Origin: Blastocatellia bacterium
Lineage (GTDB): Bacteria; Acidobacteriota; Blastocatellia; Chloracidobacteriales; Chloracidobacteriaceae
NCBI GenBank assembly: GCA_019695185.1
Contig: JAIBAN010000025.1
Coordinates: forward strand, 1 to 64,000
Length of the DNA stretch: 64,000 nt
Reading direction: 5' to 3'
Below, piece after piece: positions 26,850-35,980 of this stretch. The notes below the pieces were generated by a model. That model had not been told where the DNA came from, ran no database searches, and worked only from the letters and a program-made list of their open reading frames with translations. Position numbers and translations under genes: made by a program. How positions within the stretch are numbered: the stretch's first letter is position 1; each line of letters opens with the position of its first letter.

Positions 26850-27620
26850 TCAATTGTTTCCGGCTGCCTGATTCAGACTTTCCACCTTGGATCGCAATGC
26901 CTTGAGTTCAATCGTGTTTTTGGACCACACCCAGGCCACCACCTTGTCGGTCGGGTAAGAGCCGTCCTGATTATATTGGGTCGCTTTCAAATCCGGATAG
27001 ACGTTCAGAATTGCCTGCATTTCAGGTGTGCTTTCCCGTATGGACCGGCGCTGGTCAACTCCAATCCGCATGGCCCAGATAGGGGAAACCATTTCATAAC
27101 TGCCCACGATCTTCCGCATGGTGGCAAACAATGGCTGGTATTCCGTCTGGTCGGCATAGCGCGAGACAAAAAAATCAATCGTGACCTTCGCCTCCGTGAC
27201 TTTCTGTTGATACTCCTTGAATGTGATGCCGCCCTGGTCGTTATCTACCGCTGTGGCCAACCGGGTGAGCGAGTTAAAGGCCAGGGTTGTGTCATTGACA
27301 AACCGCTCGTCAATTTTCGGTTTGGGCTGTTCGCCAATCTGAAATGCCGCCACCGAATCAAACGGAATCGAGATTTTTTCCCCTCCCCCGTTTTCATAGA
27401 CCAGTTTTTGCATGTCAATACTGACAAATTTTCCCTCAATCTGGTCACCAGTGACGCGGGTAATCAGAATTGGTTTTCCGACCGTGGCAGAAGCCGGTTC
27501 AGCCGTTTTGGGCGGACGTTTGGGTTTTTTGTGCTGACCGGCCTCAACCACAAGGGTTGCATTCCCGCCCCACACGGCCAAAACCAAAGTCGGAATCAAA
27601 AGAAAACGAAGGCGTCGCAT
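26850..27620 (-). CDS. Exported protein of unknown function
   Basis: 256 residues with a clear signal peptide (MRRLRFLLIPTLVLAVWGG ... VEAG). A basic KKPKRPPK stretch precedes a small beta region (ILITRVTGDQIEGKFVSIDMQKLVYEN) that resembles the SH3/Sm-like 'KNG..TGKIV' strands of other exported proteins here. The rest is helical. I do not recognise a family. AAGGAG lies six bases before the ATG. It starts 3 bp after the SCP2 gene, so the two form an operon. Confidence 0.75.
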   Translation of the reverse strand: MRRLRFLLIPTLVLAVWGGNATLVVEAGQHKKPKRPPKTAEPASATVGKPILITRVTGDQIEGKFVSIDMQKLVYENGGGEKISIPFDSVAAFQIGEQPKPKIDERFVNDTTLAFNSLTRLATAVDNDQGGITFKEYQQKVTEAKVTIDFFVSRYADQTEYQPLFATMRKIVGSYEMVSPIWAMRIGVDQRRSIRESTPEMQAILNVYPDLKATQYNQDGSYPTDKVVAWVWSKNTIELKALRSKVESLNQAAGNN

Positions 27621-27623
27621 GAA

Positions 27624-27938
27624 CTACTCCTTAAACGCAGCGGTAAAGGTTTTGAGCCCGTAAGGGTCATTTGATTTGATTCGACCGCTCATAAAGTCAC
27701 CCATACCGGGCGAATGCTCACCGTTCCAGATTTTCACAAACAACTCCGGCGAGGTTTTCAGAACACAATCCGCCTCGTCAATAGTCTTTCCTTTTTCAAC
27801 TTTACATTCTTTGGGACTGATGGAAACGGTCCATTTTTCGTCACCCAACGAAAAATAAAAAGTCTTGGCTTCCTTAACGGCTTTGGGATTAAACGATGCT
27901 TTCAACCCGGAAAAAATCTCTGCGACTGTTTTGGCCAT
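27624..27938 (-). CDS. SCP2 sterol-carrier-like domain protein
   Basis: 104 residues, a lone SCP2 domain: VAEIFSGLKASFNP, the FYFSLGDEKWTVSI strands, then DEADCVLKTSPELFVKIWNGE and the GDFMSGRIKSNDPYGLKTF C-terminus. The fold binds lipids or fatty acyl chains in a hydrophobic tunnel; bacterial ligands are mostly unknown. Cytosolic. GAGGAG lies upstream of the ATG. First gene of a two-gene unit with the exported protein downstream. Confidence 0.92.
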   Translation of the reverse strand: MAKTVAEIFSGLKASFNPKAVKEAKTFYFSLGDEKWTVSISPKECKVEKGKTIDEADCVLKTSPELFVKIWNGEHSPGMGDFMSGRIKSNDPYGLKTFTAAFKE

Positions 27939-28019
27939 GATGAGTTCTCCTCAAGGGGAATGGGTTCAGAATGGTGAGTGGTGAGTGTTGAATCGTAAAT
28001 GAATCAGTAGGGGCTGGTA

Positions 28020-28047
28020 AATAGCGAAAAATGAGTGGTTCGCTATT
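28020..28047. repeat. 9-bp perfect hairpin downstream of moaA
   Basis: AATAGCGAA (28020-28028) and TTCGCTATT (28039-28047) flank a 10-nt loop, 32 bp past the moaA stop. No U tract follows on the minus strand, so it is at best a weak terminator or mRNA-end hairpin. Two GGTGAGT heptamers lie at 27973-27987. Confidence 0.4.
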
Positions 28048-28078
28048 GCTTTGCCAGATGTCCAAACGCGGATGAGAA

Positions 28079-29122
28079 TTAGCCGCCGATGCACGACATG
28101 GTGCGTTCCGGGGCAATAAAGTCCCGTGCGTTGATACGGTGTCCGGGTTCTTTCCGGAAAACAGCGGACTGAATGATGGTAATCAACTCATCTACGGTTG
28201 CACCGGCGCGCAACGGTTCGCGCAAGTCATACTCATGGAGTGAAAAGAGGCAGGTACGCAGCTTGCCATCCGATGTCAGGCGAATTCGGCTGCAGGCTCC
28301 GCAAAAAGGTTCTGTCACCGGTGCGATGATTCCAATTTCACCTGACACCCCGTCGGAAAAACGAAAACGCCGAGCGGTTTCACTGAGGTCTTTCCCTGCC
28401 ACTGGAAGCAATGGAAATCGGGCCTGAATCCGGTCATAAACCTCACGGCCCGGCACGACCCGGTCACGGCTCCAGGCACCGGGGCCGTCAAGCGGCATGT
28501 ACTCAATAAACCGGACATGCAATCCCCACAACCGGGCAAATTCGGCGAAATCTTCGATTTCATGGTCGTTGACGCCTCGAATCAAGACACAATTGACCTT
28601 GACTGGGGTCAGTCCTGCTTTTTGAGCCACATCAATGGATTCGATCACCCGAGGCAGGGCATTGATTTTGGTCAGGTTATGGAATCCTTGAGGATTCAGG
28701 GAATCAAGGCTGATGGTCACTCGTCGGAGTCCTGCCCGCACCAAGTCCGGTGTATGTTCTTTCAAATAATAGCCATTGGTGGTGAGTGCCAAATCCTGAA
28801 CGTCGGGCAGCCCGGCCAAGTTTTCAATCAGGTTGACCACTCCACGTCGTAACAGGGCCTCTCCGCCTGTAATGCGCAGCTTGGTGATTCCCAGCCCGAC
28901 AAAAATTTTGGTCAGTTGAAAAATTTCTTCAAAGGTCAGCAACTCGGATTTGGGTTTCCAGGCAAGACCTTCAATCGGCATACAATAACTGCACCGAAAG
29001 TTACAGCGGTCCGTGACTGAAATGCGCAAATCGTGGATGACCCGCCCGTGGCTGTCCTGTAGCGCTCCAAAAACGGAGGTTGATTCGGATTGGGTTGGCG
29101 AAGACAGCACAGGCAACGACAT
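28079..29122 (-). CDS. moaA: GTP 3',8-cyclase MoaA
   Basis: 347 residues. MoaA is a radical-SAM enzyme that converts GTP to 3',8-cyclo-7,8-dihydro-GTP, the first step of molybdenum-cofactor synthesis. The SAM cluster motif C-x3-C-x2-C is in TDRCNFRCSYCMP. RITGGEALLR binds SAM, and the second 4Fe-4S cluster uses CGACSRIRL with a further Cys 13 residues on (LRTC). The C-terminus ends in the required Gly-Gly. The start at 29122 is set by homology; the frame upstream runs through a TTTTGAG array and no ribosome-binding site is seen. Downstream of ribA on the same strand. Confidence 0.95.
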   Translation of the reverse strand: MSLPVLSSPTQSESTSVFGALQDSHGRVIHDLRISVTDRCNFRCSYCMPIEGLAWKPKSELLTFEEIFQLTKIFVGLGITKLRITGGEALLRRGVVNLIENLAGLPDVQDLALTTNGYYLKEHTPDLVRAGLRRVTISLDSLNPQGFHNLTKINALPRVIESIDVAQKAGLTPVKVNCVLIRGVNDHEIEDFAEFARLWGLHVRFIEYMPLDGPGAWSRDRVVPGREVYDRIQARFPLLPVAGKDLSETARRFRFSDGVSGEIGIIAPVTEPFCGACSRIRLTSDGKLRTCLFSLHEYDLREPLRAGATVDELITIIQSAVFRKEPGHRINARDFIAPERTMSCIGG

Positions 29123-29125
29123 GGG

Positions 29126-29249
29126 AGTTTTGAGTTTTGAGTTTTGAGTTTTGAGTTTGTCCCAACCTGATTTCTGAACAGTTGAGCCAAGGGGTGGTGA
29201 GGTCATTTCAACTCGGAACTCGGAACCCAAAACTCAGAACTCAAAACTT
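29126..29249. repeat. TTTTGAG heptamer array with degenerate inverted partner
   Basis: 29126-29160 is five tandem GAGTTTT units; 29211-29249 is the inverted arm in degraded form (AACTCGG, AACTCGG, AACCCAA, AACTCAG, AACTCAA). It lies between ribA and moaA and ends 3 bp before the moaA start. Confidence 0.82.
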
Positions 29250-29254
29250 CAGAT

Positions 29255-29881
29255 TCAGACAATACTCAACAAATGGCCCATTTTCTCCTTCTTGGTGCGG
29301 AGATAATTGACCGCTGGTTCATAGGGTTTGGATTCAATCGGAACCCGTTCAATAATGTGGAATCCAGCTTCACGCAAAGCCGAAAGTTTTTCCGGATTGT
29401 TTGACATCAGGCGAATTTGGTTCAACCCCAGGTCCTGAAGGATTTCCGCGCATTGGGTATAGTCGCGCGAATCAACTTCCAGTCCCAGCCGCAGGTTGGC
29501 TTCGATGGTGTCAGCCCCTTGGTCTTGCAGGGCATAGGCTCGGATTTTATTTAGAATTCCAATCCCGCGCCCCTCCTGATGTTGATAAATAATCGCGCCA
29601 TGCCCTTCGTGGGCCACCATTTCCATGGCGCGGGACAACTGCCGGCCACAATCACATTTGATGGAATGAAAGACATCACCGGTTAAGCATTGTGAGTGAA
29701 TCCGAACCAGACTGGGGCGGTCCGGGCGCAGTTCGCCTTTGACCAGGGCCACAAATTCCTCATCACTGGTCAGGCTACGATACCCAATAATACGAAACAC
29801 ACCCATTTCCGTTGGTAAATTGGCTTCGGCAACACGCTCAACCGTTGCGTGTATGGCTCCATCTTGAATCGGTTGGATCAT
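29255..29881 (-). CDS. ribA: GTP cyclohydrolase II
   Basis: 208 residues, near the 196 of E. coli RibA. It opens GTP to 2,5-diamino-6-ribosylamino-pyrimidinone phosphate, formate and pyrophosphate, the first step of riboflavin synthesis. The zinc ligands are in [18 protein letters not shown] (C-x10-C-x-C). The catalytic loop [17 protein letters not shown] and the C-terminal LMSNNPEKL are present. The start at 29881 gives a normal RibA N-terminus and has GGGAG nine bases upstream; a longer in-frame start at 30037 is possible. With moaA it pairs two GTP-consuming pathways. Confidence 0.94.
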   Translation of the reverse strand: MIQPIQDGAIHATVERVAEANLPTEMGVFRIIGYRSLTSDEEFVALVKGELRPDRPSLVRIHSQCLTGDVFHSIKCDCGRQLSRAMEMVAHEGHGAIIYQHQEGRGIGILNKIRAYALQDQGADTIEANLRLGLEVDSRDYTQCAEILQDLGLNQIRLMSNNPEKLSALREAGFHIIERVPIESKPYEPAVNYLRTKKEKMGHLLSIV

Positions 29882-30054
29882 TTTTGGTAACTCCCGAAAA
29901 CACTGTTCATCCGTCTTAGGCCGGAAAAAATTCTGAAAAACTGCTAAGGGGGATGGTCCATTGGCAATAGTACGGTTCATCCAGGCGGATGGCAAGATAA
30001 GCCCGCCGGGATTTCCCCGGCACCGTTCCGCCGTCATGCACGCAACCCGGTACC

Positions 30055-30858
30055 TCAGGGACTGTCAACCAGCTTTCGATTTGTCCGCGCGTAAGAGAGG
30101 GCTTGAAGGAATTGGGTAACTGATGGAAAGAATTGAGTGCCAGCCATCCGCAACCGGTTTCTTTGAGATTTTGTACTCCGTTGATTCATTTCCTCCTCAG
30201 TTTCGGGAGAAGCCGTCATTTTCATATGCGGCTTCTCCTTCTTTTTTGGCTTTTTGCCGAAACCTGACCGACGGGCTGCAACTGCCTGCCAAACCGCTTT
30301 TTCACGGGTTTCGGCCAGAATTTCCTTTCGTCGCTGATAATCAGCACACATCCGTTCGACTGATGCAACAATCGGGTCGTGCCAGTTATGCAGTTTGATG
30401 CCAATCTTGCAATTGCTGTGGGCGGCTTCAAGCAGACCGTACCCGCCATCATATTCAATGGCGAAAAGCAGCACGTTGTCGCCGGGTTTTAAGCCATTCA
30501 ATCCGCCCACCCGGAGCCGGTCAAAGGGCTGCGGGTTGGGGTAATTGCGGGTTGGCAGGTGCCGGAAAATTCGTTTCACCCGAAGGGTTCCAACCATGAC
30601 AAGCTGATTGGGCAACGATGCAACCGATTCCCGGTGAAGCGTTTCGACGGTTCCAGCCACAACCAGATACCAATCCATGTCAGGGATTGCTTGTGGCGGA
30701 GCCCAGTACATCCAGCCCAGGTACATTTCAATCGCAGGTTTTGCCTGCGGGACAGCTTCAAAGGCGGGCAATTCCAGCCCCGGCAGCAGGATTGCCTGAC
30801 AAAGGAAGAAAAAAAGAGCACGGGCAAAAGCACCTGAAAAAACTGAACTGCCTTGCAT
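30055..30858 (-). CDS. Exported protein of unknown function
   Basis: 267 residues. The N-terminus ([27 protein letters not shown]) looks like a signal peptide or anchor; a longer frame upstream is less likely because it would bury this segment. A region with [26 protein letters not shown] and [18 protein letters not shown] suggests a small OB-like beta barrel, followed by a helical, lysine-rich segment ([11 protein letters not shown]) and a polar tail. No family recognised. Divergent from the HslV-like gene; its 5' region abuts a heptamer array. Confidence 0.6.
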   Translation of the reverse strand: MQGSSVFSGAFARALFFFLCQAILLPGLELPAFEAVPQAKPAIEMYLGWMYWAPPQAIPDMDWYLVVAGTVETLHRESVASLPNQLVMVGTLRVKRIFRHLPTRNYPNPQPFDRLRVGGLNGLKPGDNVLLFAIEYDGGYGLLEAAHSNCKIGIKLHNWHDPIVASVERMCADYQRRKEILAETREKAVWQAVAARRSGFGKKPKKKEKPHMKMTASPETEEEMNQRSTKSQRNRLRMAGTQFFPSVTQFLQALSYARTNRKLVDSP

Positions 30859-30894
30859 AAGTGTCCCCACATCGCAAACTATTGGCTCTGGTTC

Positions 30895-30934
30895 CAACTC
30901 AAAACTCAAAACTCAAAACTCAAAACTCAAAACT
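30895..30934. repeat. AAAACTC heptamer array abutting a start codon
   Basis: Five to six AAAACTC units run directly into the ATG at 30935 with no base in between. No inverted partner is visible in this gap, and no Shine-Dalgarno is present. Confidence 0.85.
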
Positions 30935-31510
30935 ATGTCCACCATTGTTGTTGTGCGAAAAGGAAAATCCGCTTGTATTGCCGCTGACACCTTGACGACG
31001 CTCGGCAGCTTGAAGTTGAGCCGGGCCTACACGAAAGGGCAGGAGAAAATCATCAAAGTTGACCAGACGTTCATTGGGTTGGCAGGCAGTGCCGCCCATA
31101 AACTGGTGTTGGAAAGTTATTTTTCCAATCCGGACGTTCCTCGTGACTTTAGCAGCCGGCTGGAGGTCTTTGAAACCTGGCGGGCACTGCATGCAGCCCT
31201 CAAAAATGATTATTTTCTGAATCCGAAAGAAGACGATGACGACCCCTATGAAAGCACGCACATGATGGCACTGGTGGCCAATGCACATGGTATTTTTTCC
31301 GTCTATGGTTTGCGCGAAGTGGATGACCTGACCCGGTTTTGGGCAATTGGTTCAGGCCGTGAGTATGCGCTTGGAGCCATGCAGGCAGTCTATGACCATG
31401 TTGACAGTGCTGAAGCCATAGCCCGGATTGGTGTTCAGGCGGCGGCTGATTTTGATGATGCAACGGCGCTGCCGCTTGTCTGTCGGACCATTGAGTTGAA
31501 AGAGGTTTAG
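30935..31510 (+). CDS. HslV-like Ntn-hydrolase (proteasome-type) peptidase
   Basis: 191 residues similar in layout to HslV: N-terminal MSTIVVVRKGKSACIAAD, D18 at the position of the conserved HslV aspartate, lysines at 38 and 41, GLAGSAAH (48-55) and the AIGSGREYALGA segment (137-148). In HslV the residue after the initiator Met is the Thr nucleophile; here it is Ser2, as in Bacillus CodW-type enzymes, with Thr3 next. It would assemble as a ring in the cytoplasm. No hslU is adjacent, although a ClpB and a ClpC-like ATPase are encoded elsewhere in the window. It could also belong to another small Ntn family; activity is inferred. Confidence 0.72.
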   Translation: MSTIVVVRKGKSACIAADTLTTLGSLKLSRAYTKGQEKIIKVDQTFIGLAGSAAHKLVLESYFSNPDVPRDFSSRLEVFETWRALHAALKNDYFLNPKEDDDDPYESTHMMALVANAHGIFSVYGLREVDDLTRFWAIGSGREYALGAMQAVYDHVDSAEAIARIGVQAAADFDDATALPLVCRTIELKEV

Positions 31511-31640
31511 GTACGTGCAATTCCATTGGGACTTCGCCATTCTTGATAAAGATCGAATCGTTCCGTTTCTGTGAGGCTGGAAAACAGGACTTGGCCGGCA
31601 CGGTGAAGAGGAAATGGCAAATCACCCAGGGCAATTGCAC

Positions 31641-32126
31641 TTACTTTTTCGCTTCCTTGGCGGCATTGATGGCTTCAACCAAGTCTTCAAATTCAAGGTG
31701 AACTGCATCCAGTGCTTTCAGAACGTCTTCGTCGTTGCCGGTTTGTTTGGCTGCCTTGACCAGGTCATCCACTGAGGCGTCGAGGAACCCAACCAGTTCC
31801 GTGACATTCTTCTTATGGTCTTCGTTCATTTTGGGTAACGGGGCTTTGACCACCCGTTTCTTGGCCTTGGCCAGTTCTGCCGCCCCTCGCCGAATGCGGC
31901 CTGCATCCTTTTGAGGGAGTGCTTCATGGACCAAAGGATGCAGAACATCATGAAAGGCGGCCAGTTCAACGGTCGGAAATTTTGATTCCTCAGCTTGTTT
32001 ATGCTGGGGCAGAGGACGGGCCGTGACTTCAATGGTCATAAAAAACAGGCTCAAGGCAATCCCCACACAGGTTGCCCAGGCAAATGGGCGCGAAACAGCA
32101 GGAAACCAACGCAATTGAAGGGTCAT
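31641..32126 (-). CDS. Exported helical protein of unknown function
   Basis: 161 residues. A basic start and hydrophobic segment (FAWATCVGIALSLFFMTIEV) form a signal peptide, followed by four predicted helices rich in Lys, Ala and Glu (AFHDVLHPLVHEALPQ, RIRRGAAELAKAKKRV, ELVGFLDASVDDLVKAAKQ, LEFEDLVEAINAAKE). The helical-bundle pattern with periodic His/Lys recalls small periplasmic four-helix proteins, but there is no haem motif. Function unknown. Divergent from the lectin-like gene. Confidence 0.68.
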   Translation of the reverse strand: MTLQLRWFPAVSRPFAWATCVGIALSLFFMTIEVTARPLPQHKQAEESKFPTVELAAFHDVLHPLVHEALPQKDAGRIRRGAAELAKAKKRVVKAPLPKMNEDHKKNVTELVGFLDASVDDLVKAAKQTGNDEDVLKALDAVHLEFEDLVEAINAAKEAKK

Positions 32127-32385
32127 GTTTTTTCCTCACCAGCAGGTTACAGATTTTGATTTCCAGGCTGAGGTTCGATTCCGGCAACCTGGAATTTGGT
32201 TTCTGCAACGGTTGAAATTTAATGGAATTAAAATTAGTCTGGCGACTCACAAAAAGGCAACCGCCGTCGGTTGTCACCCAGCCGTAAACGACGGACAAAC
32301 GGTCAATTCAACTACGCCCCAGATTCCTCCGGAGGATGTCTGCCTTGTACCTGTCAGAAGCGGGTGCAGGGTTTCAAGAAATCTT

Positions 32386-33198
32386 ATGCACAACAATCGG
32401 CTTCTTCGATTTTCACGCCTTTATTCACTGCTGTTTGCGGTTGTCTTCCTCGGTCTGTTTTCGCTGACGGTTTCAGCCGATGTCATCCGGTTAAAGAACG
32501 GCCAGACGATCACGGGAAAAATCGTCAGTTATAGCGACCGGAAATTCACCATTATTTACGAACGTTCCTCGCCTGACACCAAGGCTATCATTGCCCTGGA
32601 TGATATTGACAGCGTTGAGTTTGACGGTCGCCCGCTGCCCACCTCCGGGTACAGCAGTACCTATGGGGGCACTGCTCCGTCCGGCGGACGGACGGAAACC
32701 ACTCCGCCTCCGGTAACGACCAGCGAACCGCCGCCTTCCACGCATTCCGAACCGGTGACGCCCCCAACCACCACTCCGGACCGCGAACCGGCTCCGACTT
32801 CAACTCCAACAACAACGGAACCACCGCCGAGCAGTAGCGCAGTCCGGATTTTTAATGTCAGTGTGGTAGCGAAAGACGACTGGACTTCAACCAAAATTGA
32901 AATCCAAAAAGGGGACAAGGTGTCCATTTCAGCAAATGGAACCGTACGCTTGAGCGGGCGACTGGAGGCAACTCCGGAAGGAATCGAAGTGGATGACCGG
33001 AACAAGCTGATTCAGGACCGCCCCACCGGAGCACTGATTGCCGTTATCGGAGATGATAACGACGAGTTCATTTTCATTGGAAAAGCCCGCGAATTCACGG
33101 CTCTTCGCAGCGGAAAATTGTATTTAAGCGTCAATGAGGGTGATTTGTCGGATAACAGTGGAAGTTTTACCGCCCGCATTCAAATCGAGAAAAGATAG
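32386..33198 (+). CDS. Secreted protein with PA-IL (LecA)-like C-terminal domain
   Basis: 270 residues. The signal peptide (LYSLLFAVVFLGLFSLTVSA) leads to a small beta domain (ADVIRLKNGQTITGKIVSY to about 80), a Thr/Pro/Ser-rich linker (about 88-150) and a C-terminal domain of about 115 residues. That domain shares with the Pseudomonas PA-IL galactose lectin the GALIAVIGDDN strand, the hydrophobic 'G.LYLSVNEG' strand and NNSGSF-like DNSGSFTARI near the C-terminus. Sugar binding is inferred; the calcium-site residues need checking. The start is fixed by the signal peptide. Confidence 0.75.
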   Translation: MHNNRLLRFSRLYSLLFAVVFLGLFSLTVSADVIRLKNGQTITGKIVSYSDRKFTIIYERSSPDTKAIIALDDIDSVEFDGRPLPTSGYSSTYGGTAPSGGRTETTPPPVTTSEPPPSTHSEPVTPPTTTPDREPAPTSTPTTTEPPPSSSAVRIFNVSVVAKDDWTSTKIEIQKGDKVSISANGTVRLSGRLEATPEGIEVDDRNKLIQDRPTGALIAVIGDDNDEFIFIGKAREFTALRSGKLYLSVNEGDLSDNSGSFTARIQIEKR

Positions 33199-33204
33199 CT
33201 TTTT

Positions 33205-33263
33205 AAGGACTGAGGCAGAAAACAGGAATTTCGGTAAAACTCAGTCCTCAGTCCTCAGTCCTT
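33205..33263. repeat. GGACTGA / TCAGTCC heptamer pair
   Basis: The short left arm AAGGACTGAGG (33205-33215) pairs with the longer right arm of three TCAGTCC units (33240-33263). It lies between the convergent lectin-like and LptE genes and touches neither stop by more than a few bases. Confidence 0.8.
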
Positions 33264-33265
33264 GC

Positions 33266-33814
33266 CTAAAAGCCTTCCAGCATGGTTGACACTACGCTCC
33301 GGGCAAAGTCGCGGGCAATCCGGTCCACTGCCGGGTCTTCTTCATTGAAAAAAGAGCGCGGGTCTTCCGAAAGCTGATATTCGCCCCGGAACTGGAGTTT
33401 TCGGTCGTCAAATAAAATCCGGTTGGCCGTCTGGTCACGAAGTGTAATAGCCGTGGTAACTGTGATTTCAAAGACCCTGGTCCGGCCTTGATTGTCCACT
33501 AGCACATTGCGAAACCCAAAATTCCGTAAGCTTCCCGAAATCAATGCGTCTGCATGAACTGTATCGGTCGTGAGGGTGATGGGAAGCCCGCGCCGTAAAA
33601 TCTCTTCCGCCAGGGCTTGGGTGAAACGTTGTTCAACCCGGTACCGCAGACTTTCATTGCGCAATGTCTGGACTGCCACGGTACGAATGTTTTTAGGAAA
33701 TGACCCACCAAACCCGGCACGCTGGTACCCGCATGGGCCTGCCCCCAGGGTGAAACAGGCAAGCATTCCCCCTGCCAGACATAACCCCAATTTTCTGAAA
33801 TAGTTGTGCTTCAT
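33266..33814 (-). CDS. lptE: LptE-like LPS-assembly lipoprotein
   Basis: 182 residues. An N-terminal hydrophobic segment ends in LGAGPCGYQRAG; the Cys followed by GY is the LptE pattern, though the residues before it are not an ideal lipobox. Then come FPKNIRTVAVQTLRNESLRYRVEQRFTQALAEEILRRG and ADALISGSLRNFG, typical of LptE, which plugs the LptD barrel and delivers LPS to the outer surface. This supports a Gram-negative envelope. The start MKHNYF at 33814 is chosen for its signal sequence. No lptD is present here. Confidence 0.82.
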   Translation of the reverse strand: MKHNYFRKLGLCLAGGMLACFTLGAGPCGYQRAGFGGSFPKNIRTVAVQTLRNESLRYRVEQRFTQALAEEILRRGLPITLTTDTVHADALISGSLRNFGFRNVLVDNQGRTRVFEITVTTAITLRDQTANRILFDDRKLQFRGEYQLSEDPRSFFNEEDPAVDRIARDFARSVVSTMLEGF

Positions 33815-33970
33815 ACAATGCAATCGGTTGCCAAACAAACGACCTTTGCGCCGGGTCTGTTGAAATGGGTTAAAACCGAGGGCTGAGAACCGGATTGTCT
33901 CACCATTTCCTATTGGCATGGTTTGCAAGTCCGGTACTCAGCCCTTGGGTGGAAGTCCTTGGCTGATCTG

Positions 33971-35980
33971 TTATTGGGTAATGGTCGTGATGCTCGTGGC
34001 CGTGTTATTGGCCCGATTCAGGTCGCCACTTCCGCTGATGACTGTTGCTACGTTGGTGACGACTCCCGATGTCGTACCGGGAACCTTGGTCACAATGGTA
34101 ATGGTGGCTGAACCACGAATCGGAATTGATCCCAGTGTGGCCGTCACCGTCGTGGCACCGTTGGCGGTTGCCATCGCCACCGAACCTTGGGTAACAGTGG
34201 CTGAATCGAAGGTAGTCAGGGCTGGCAAAAGGTCTGTAACCACAACATTGGTAGCCGGACCCGGACCAAAGTTGTTGACGGTGATGGTATAGGTCAAGGT
34301 TCCACCCGTCTTCACCGGATCCGGTGCATCGCTCATGTTGATGGCAAGCAGGCACTGGATATTCTCAACCGAAATATCACGCAGCACTTCGCCGTTTCCA
34401 ATTGAACCCACAAGGGTTGCCGCACCAGTGGTGAGGTTGACCCGATAGAGATTGGAGGTCGTGCCGCCAGTCGGAACAGCGGCTGCAAAAGCAGCCCCAT
34501 CCACCGTCGAGATGTCAAAACCAACTGCGTCCGAAGTATCAAAGCCAAGTGAGCCAACCGTGTTCAGTTTGCCATCATTCGGCGGATTCTGGATGACCAG
34601 AATATCAAGAGCAGAGTCAATGTCATACAACGTGGTTGCCGTAGTGCCGTTGAAGTTGTTGGTATAGGCGGAACCAACCACATTCGGAGTGGCTTTTTCG
34701 TTTTTGTCCCCGGCTGTGTACGCCAGTTTGGTATCAGTGGCGGCCACGCCACCGGTGTCCGGGTTCAGTCGCAGGTTTTGGGTTGTGTTGGAGGTCACGC
34801 GGATCCGATCCGGCACCGGGTTGAAGTCAAATCCAAAAGAAGCGCCGTCCAGTGCTGGGGTAAAGGCGGCTGAACCGACCTGACGCGCCACACCCGTGGC
34901 TTTATCAATCAGATATACACGGCTGCCGCTGCCCAGGCCATAAAGTTGGCCGGTTGCCGGGCGGAAGTCAATGCCCACCAGGTTTTCACCTGTTTGGAGC
35001 CCGGTTACTGGCAGCCGGTTCAAGATCACTCCGGGCTGTGCCCCGTCAAAAACGACGAGCTGATTGTTGTTGGTCAAACCATAGATGTTGACCCGTGGTG
35101 CCACCGAAATATCCCGAATCAGTTCGCCGCTGCTGACCGGACCGATGGAGCCAAGGAAGGCTGCCCGTCCCGTGCCCAGGTTGACACGATAGAGGCTGGA
35201 ATTGGTTTCACCCGAAACGGTCAATGAGGCATAGGCTGTCCCATCCGTTGCAGCCACATCAAAGCCGGCAAGACCCGTTGTATTCACACCCAGAGAGCCA
35301 ACCGTAAACAACTGGCCGGAGTTCGGGGAAATTGGTGCGCCGTCAAAGTCACCCATTCGAGCCACAATGTCGAGGGTGGAATCAATCACATACAAGGTGG
35401 TGGCAGGAGTGCCGTTGAAATTGTTGGTATAGGCTGCTGCAACCCCATTCGGATTCTGACCTGCATTTCGGTCACCGGCAGCATAGGCCAAGTTGGTATC
35501 GGTTCCGGCCACTGCGCCATTATTTGGGTTGAGCCGCAGGTTTTGGTCAGATTCGCTAAACACCCGAATCCGGTCCGGCACTGGGTTAAAATCAAATCCA
35601 AAATCGTTTCCAGTTAAAGCTGGTGTAAAAGGGGCGCTTCCTGCCGAAGTGGCAACGCCACTGGACGGGTTGATGATATAGACCCGACTGGTGCTGCCAA
35701 GGCCAAACAGTTGGCCGGTCGCAGGACGGAAATCAATGCCAAGCAGGTTTTCGTTGGCTTGCAAACCTGTAATGGCAACACGGGTTAGAATATTTTGAGG
35801 CGTATTGACGCTAAAGGTAAGCAGGCTGTTATTTGTGGTGAGCGCATACACGATGTCACCGTTGGCTGTTTGTTGCTGTGCCGCCGCACGATGTGCCACC
35901 AGTTTGGCTGGGGTGAGCGGTGCCAACGTTAATAGGCTGACCGCAAGAAAAAACAACAAGGTTCGAGCTACGTATTTCAC
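33971..35980 (-). CDS. Exported protein with tandem DUF4394 domains and DUF11 domain
   Basis: 669 residues. The signal peptide (LLFFLAVSLLTLAPL) is followed by two copies of the DUF4394 beta-rich domain (about 40-300 and 305-540). Each has LLGIDFRPATGQL, FGFDFNPVPDRIRV, NLRLNP and AYAAGD-like blocks and a final 'RDIS' strand. The C-terminal 120 residues are a DUF11 cell-surface Ig-like domain (DPVKTGGTLTYTITVNNFGPG). It is probably a surface or secreted adhesive/structural protein. The start is GTG at 35980, preceded by GGAGG nine bases upstream, which is better than the ATG further out. Confidence 0.85.
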   Translation of the reverse strand: MKYVARTLLFFLAVSLLTLAPLTPAKLVAHRAAAQQQTANGDIVYALTTNNSLLTFSVNTPQNILTRVAITGLQANENLLGIDFRPATGQLFGLGSTSRVYIINPSSGVATSAGSAPFTPALTGNDFGFDFNPVPDRIRVFSESDQNLRLNPNNGAVAGTDTNLAYAAGDRNAGQNPNGVAAAYTNNFNGTPATTLYVIDSTLDIVARMGDFDGAPISPNSGQLFTVGSLGVNTTGLAGFDVAATDGTAYASLTVSGETNSSLYRVNLGTGRAAFLGSIGPVSSGELIRDISVAPRVNIYGLTNNNQLVVFDGAQPGVILNRLPVTGLQTGENLVGIDFRPATGQLYGLGSGSRVYLIDKATGVARQVGSAAFTPALDGASFGFDFNPVPDRIRVTSNTTQNLRLNPDTGGVAATDTKLAYTAGDKNEKATPNVVGSAYTNNFNGTTATTLYDIDSALDILVIQNPPNDGKLNTVGSLGFDTSDAVGFDISTVDGAAFAAAVPTGGTTSNLYRVNLTTGAATLVGSIGNGEVLRDISVENIQCLLAINMSDAPDPVKTGGTLTYTITVNNFGPGPATNVVVTDLLPALTTFDSATVTQGSVAMATANGATTVTATLGSIPIRGSATITIVTKVPGTTSGVVTNVATVISGSGDLNRANNTATSITTITQ

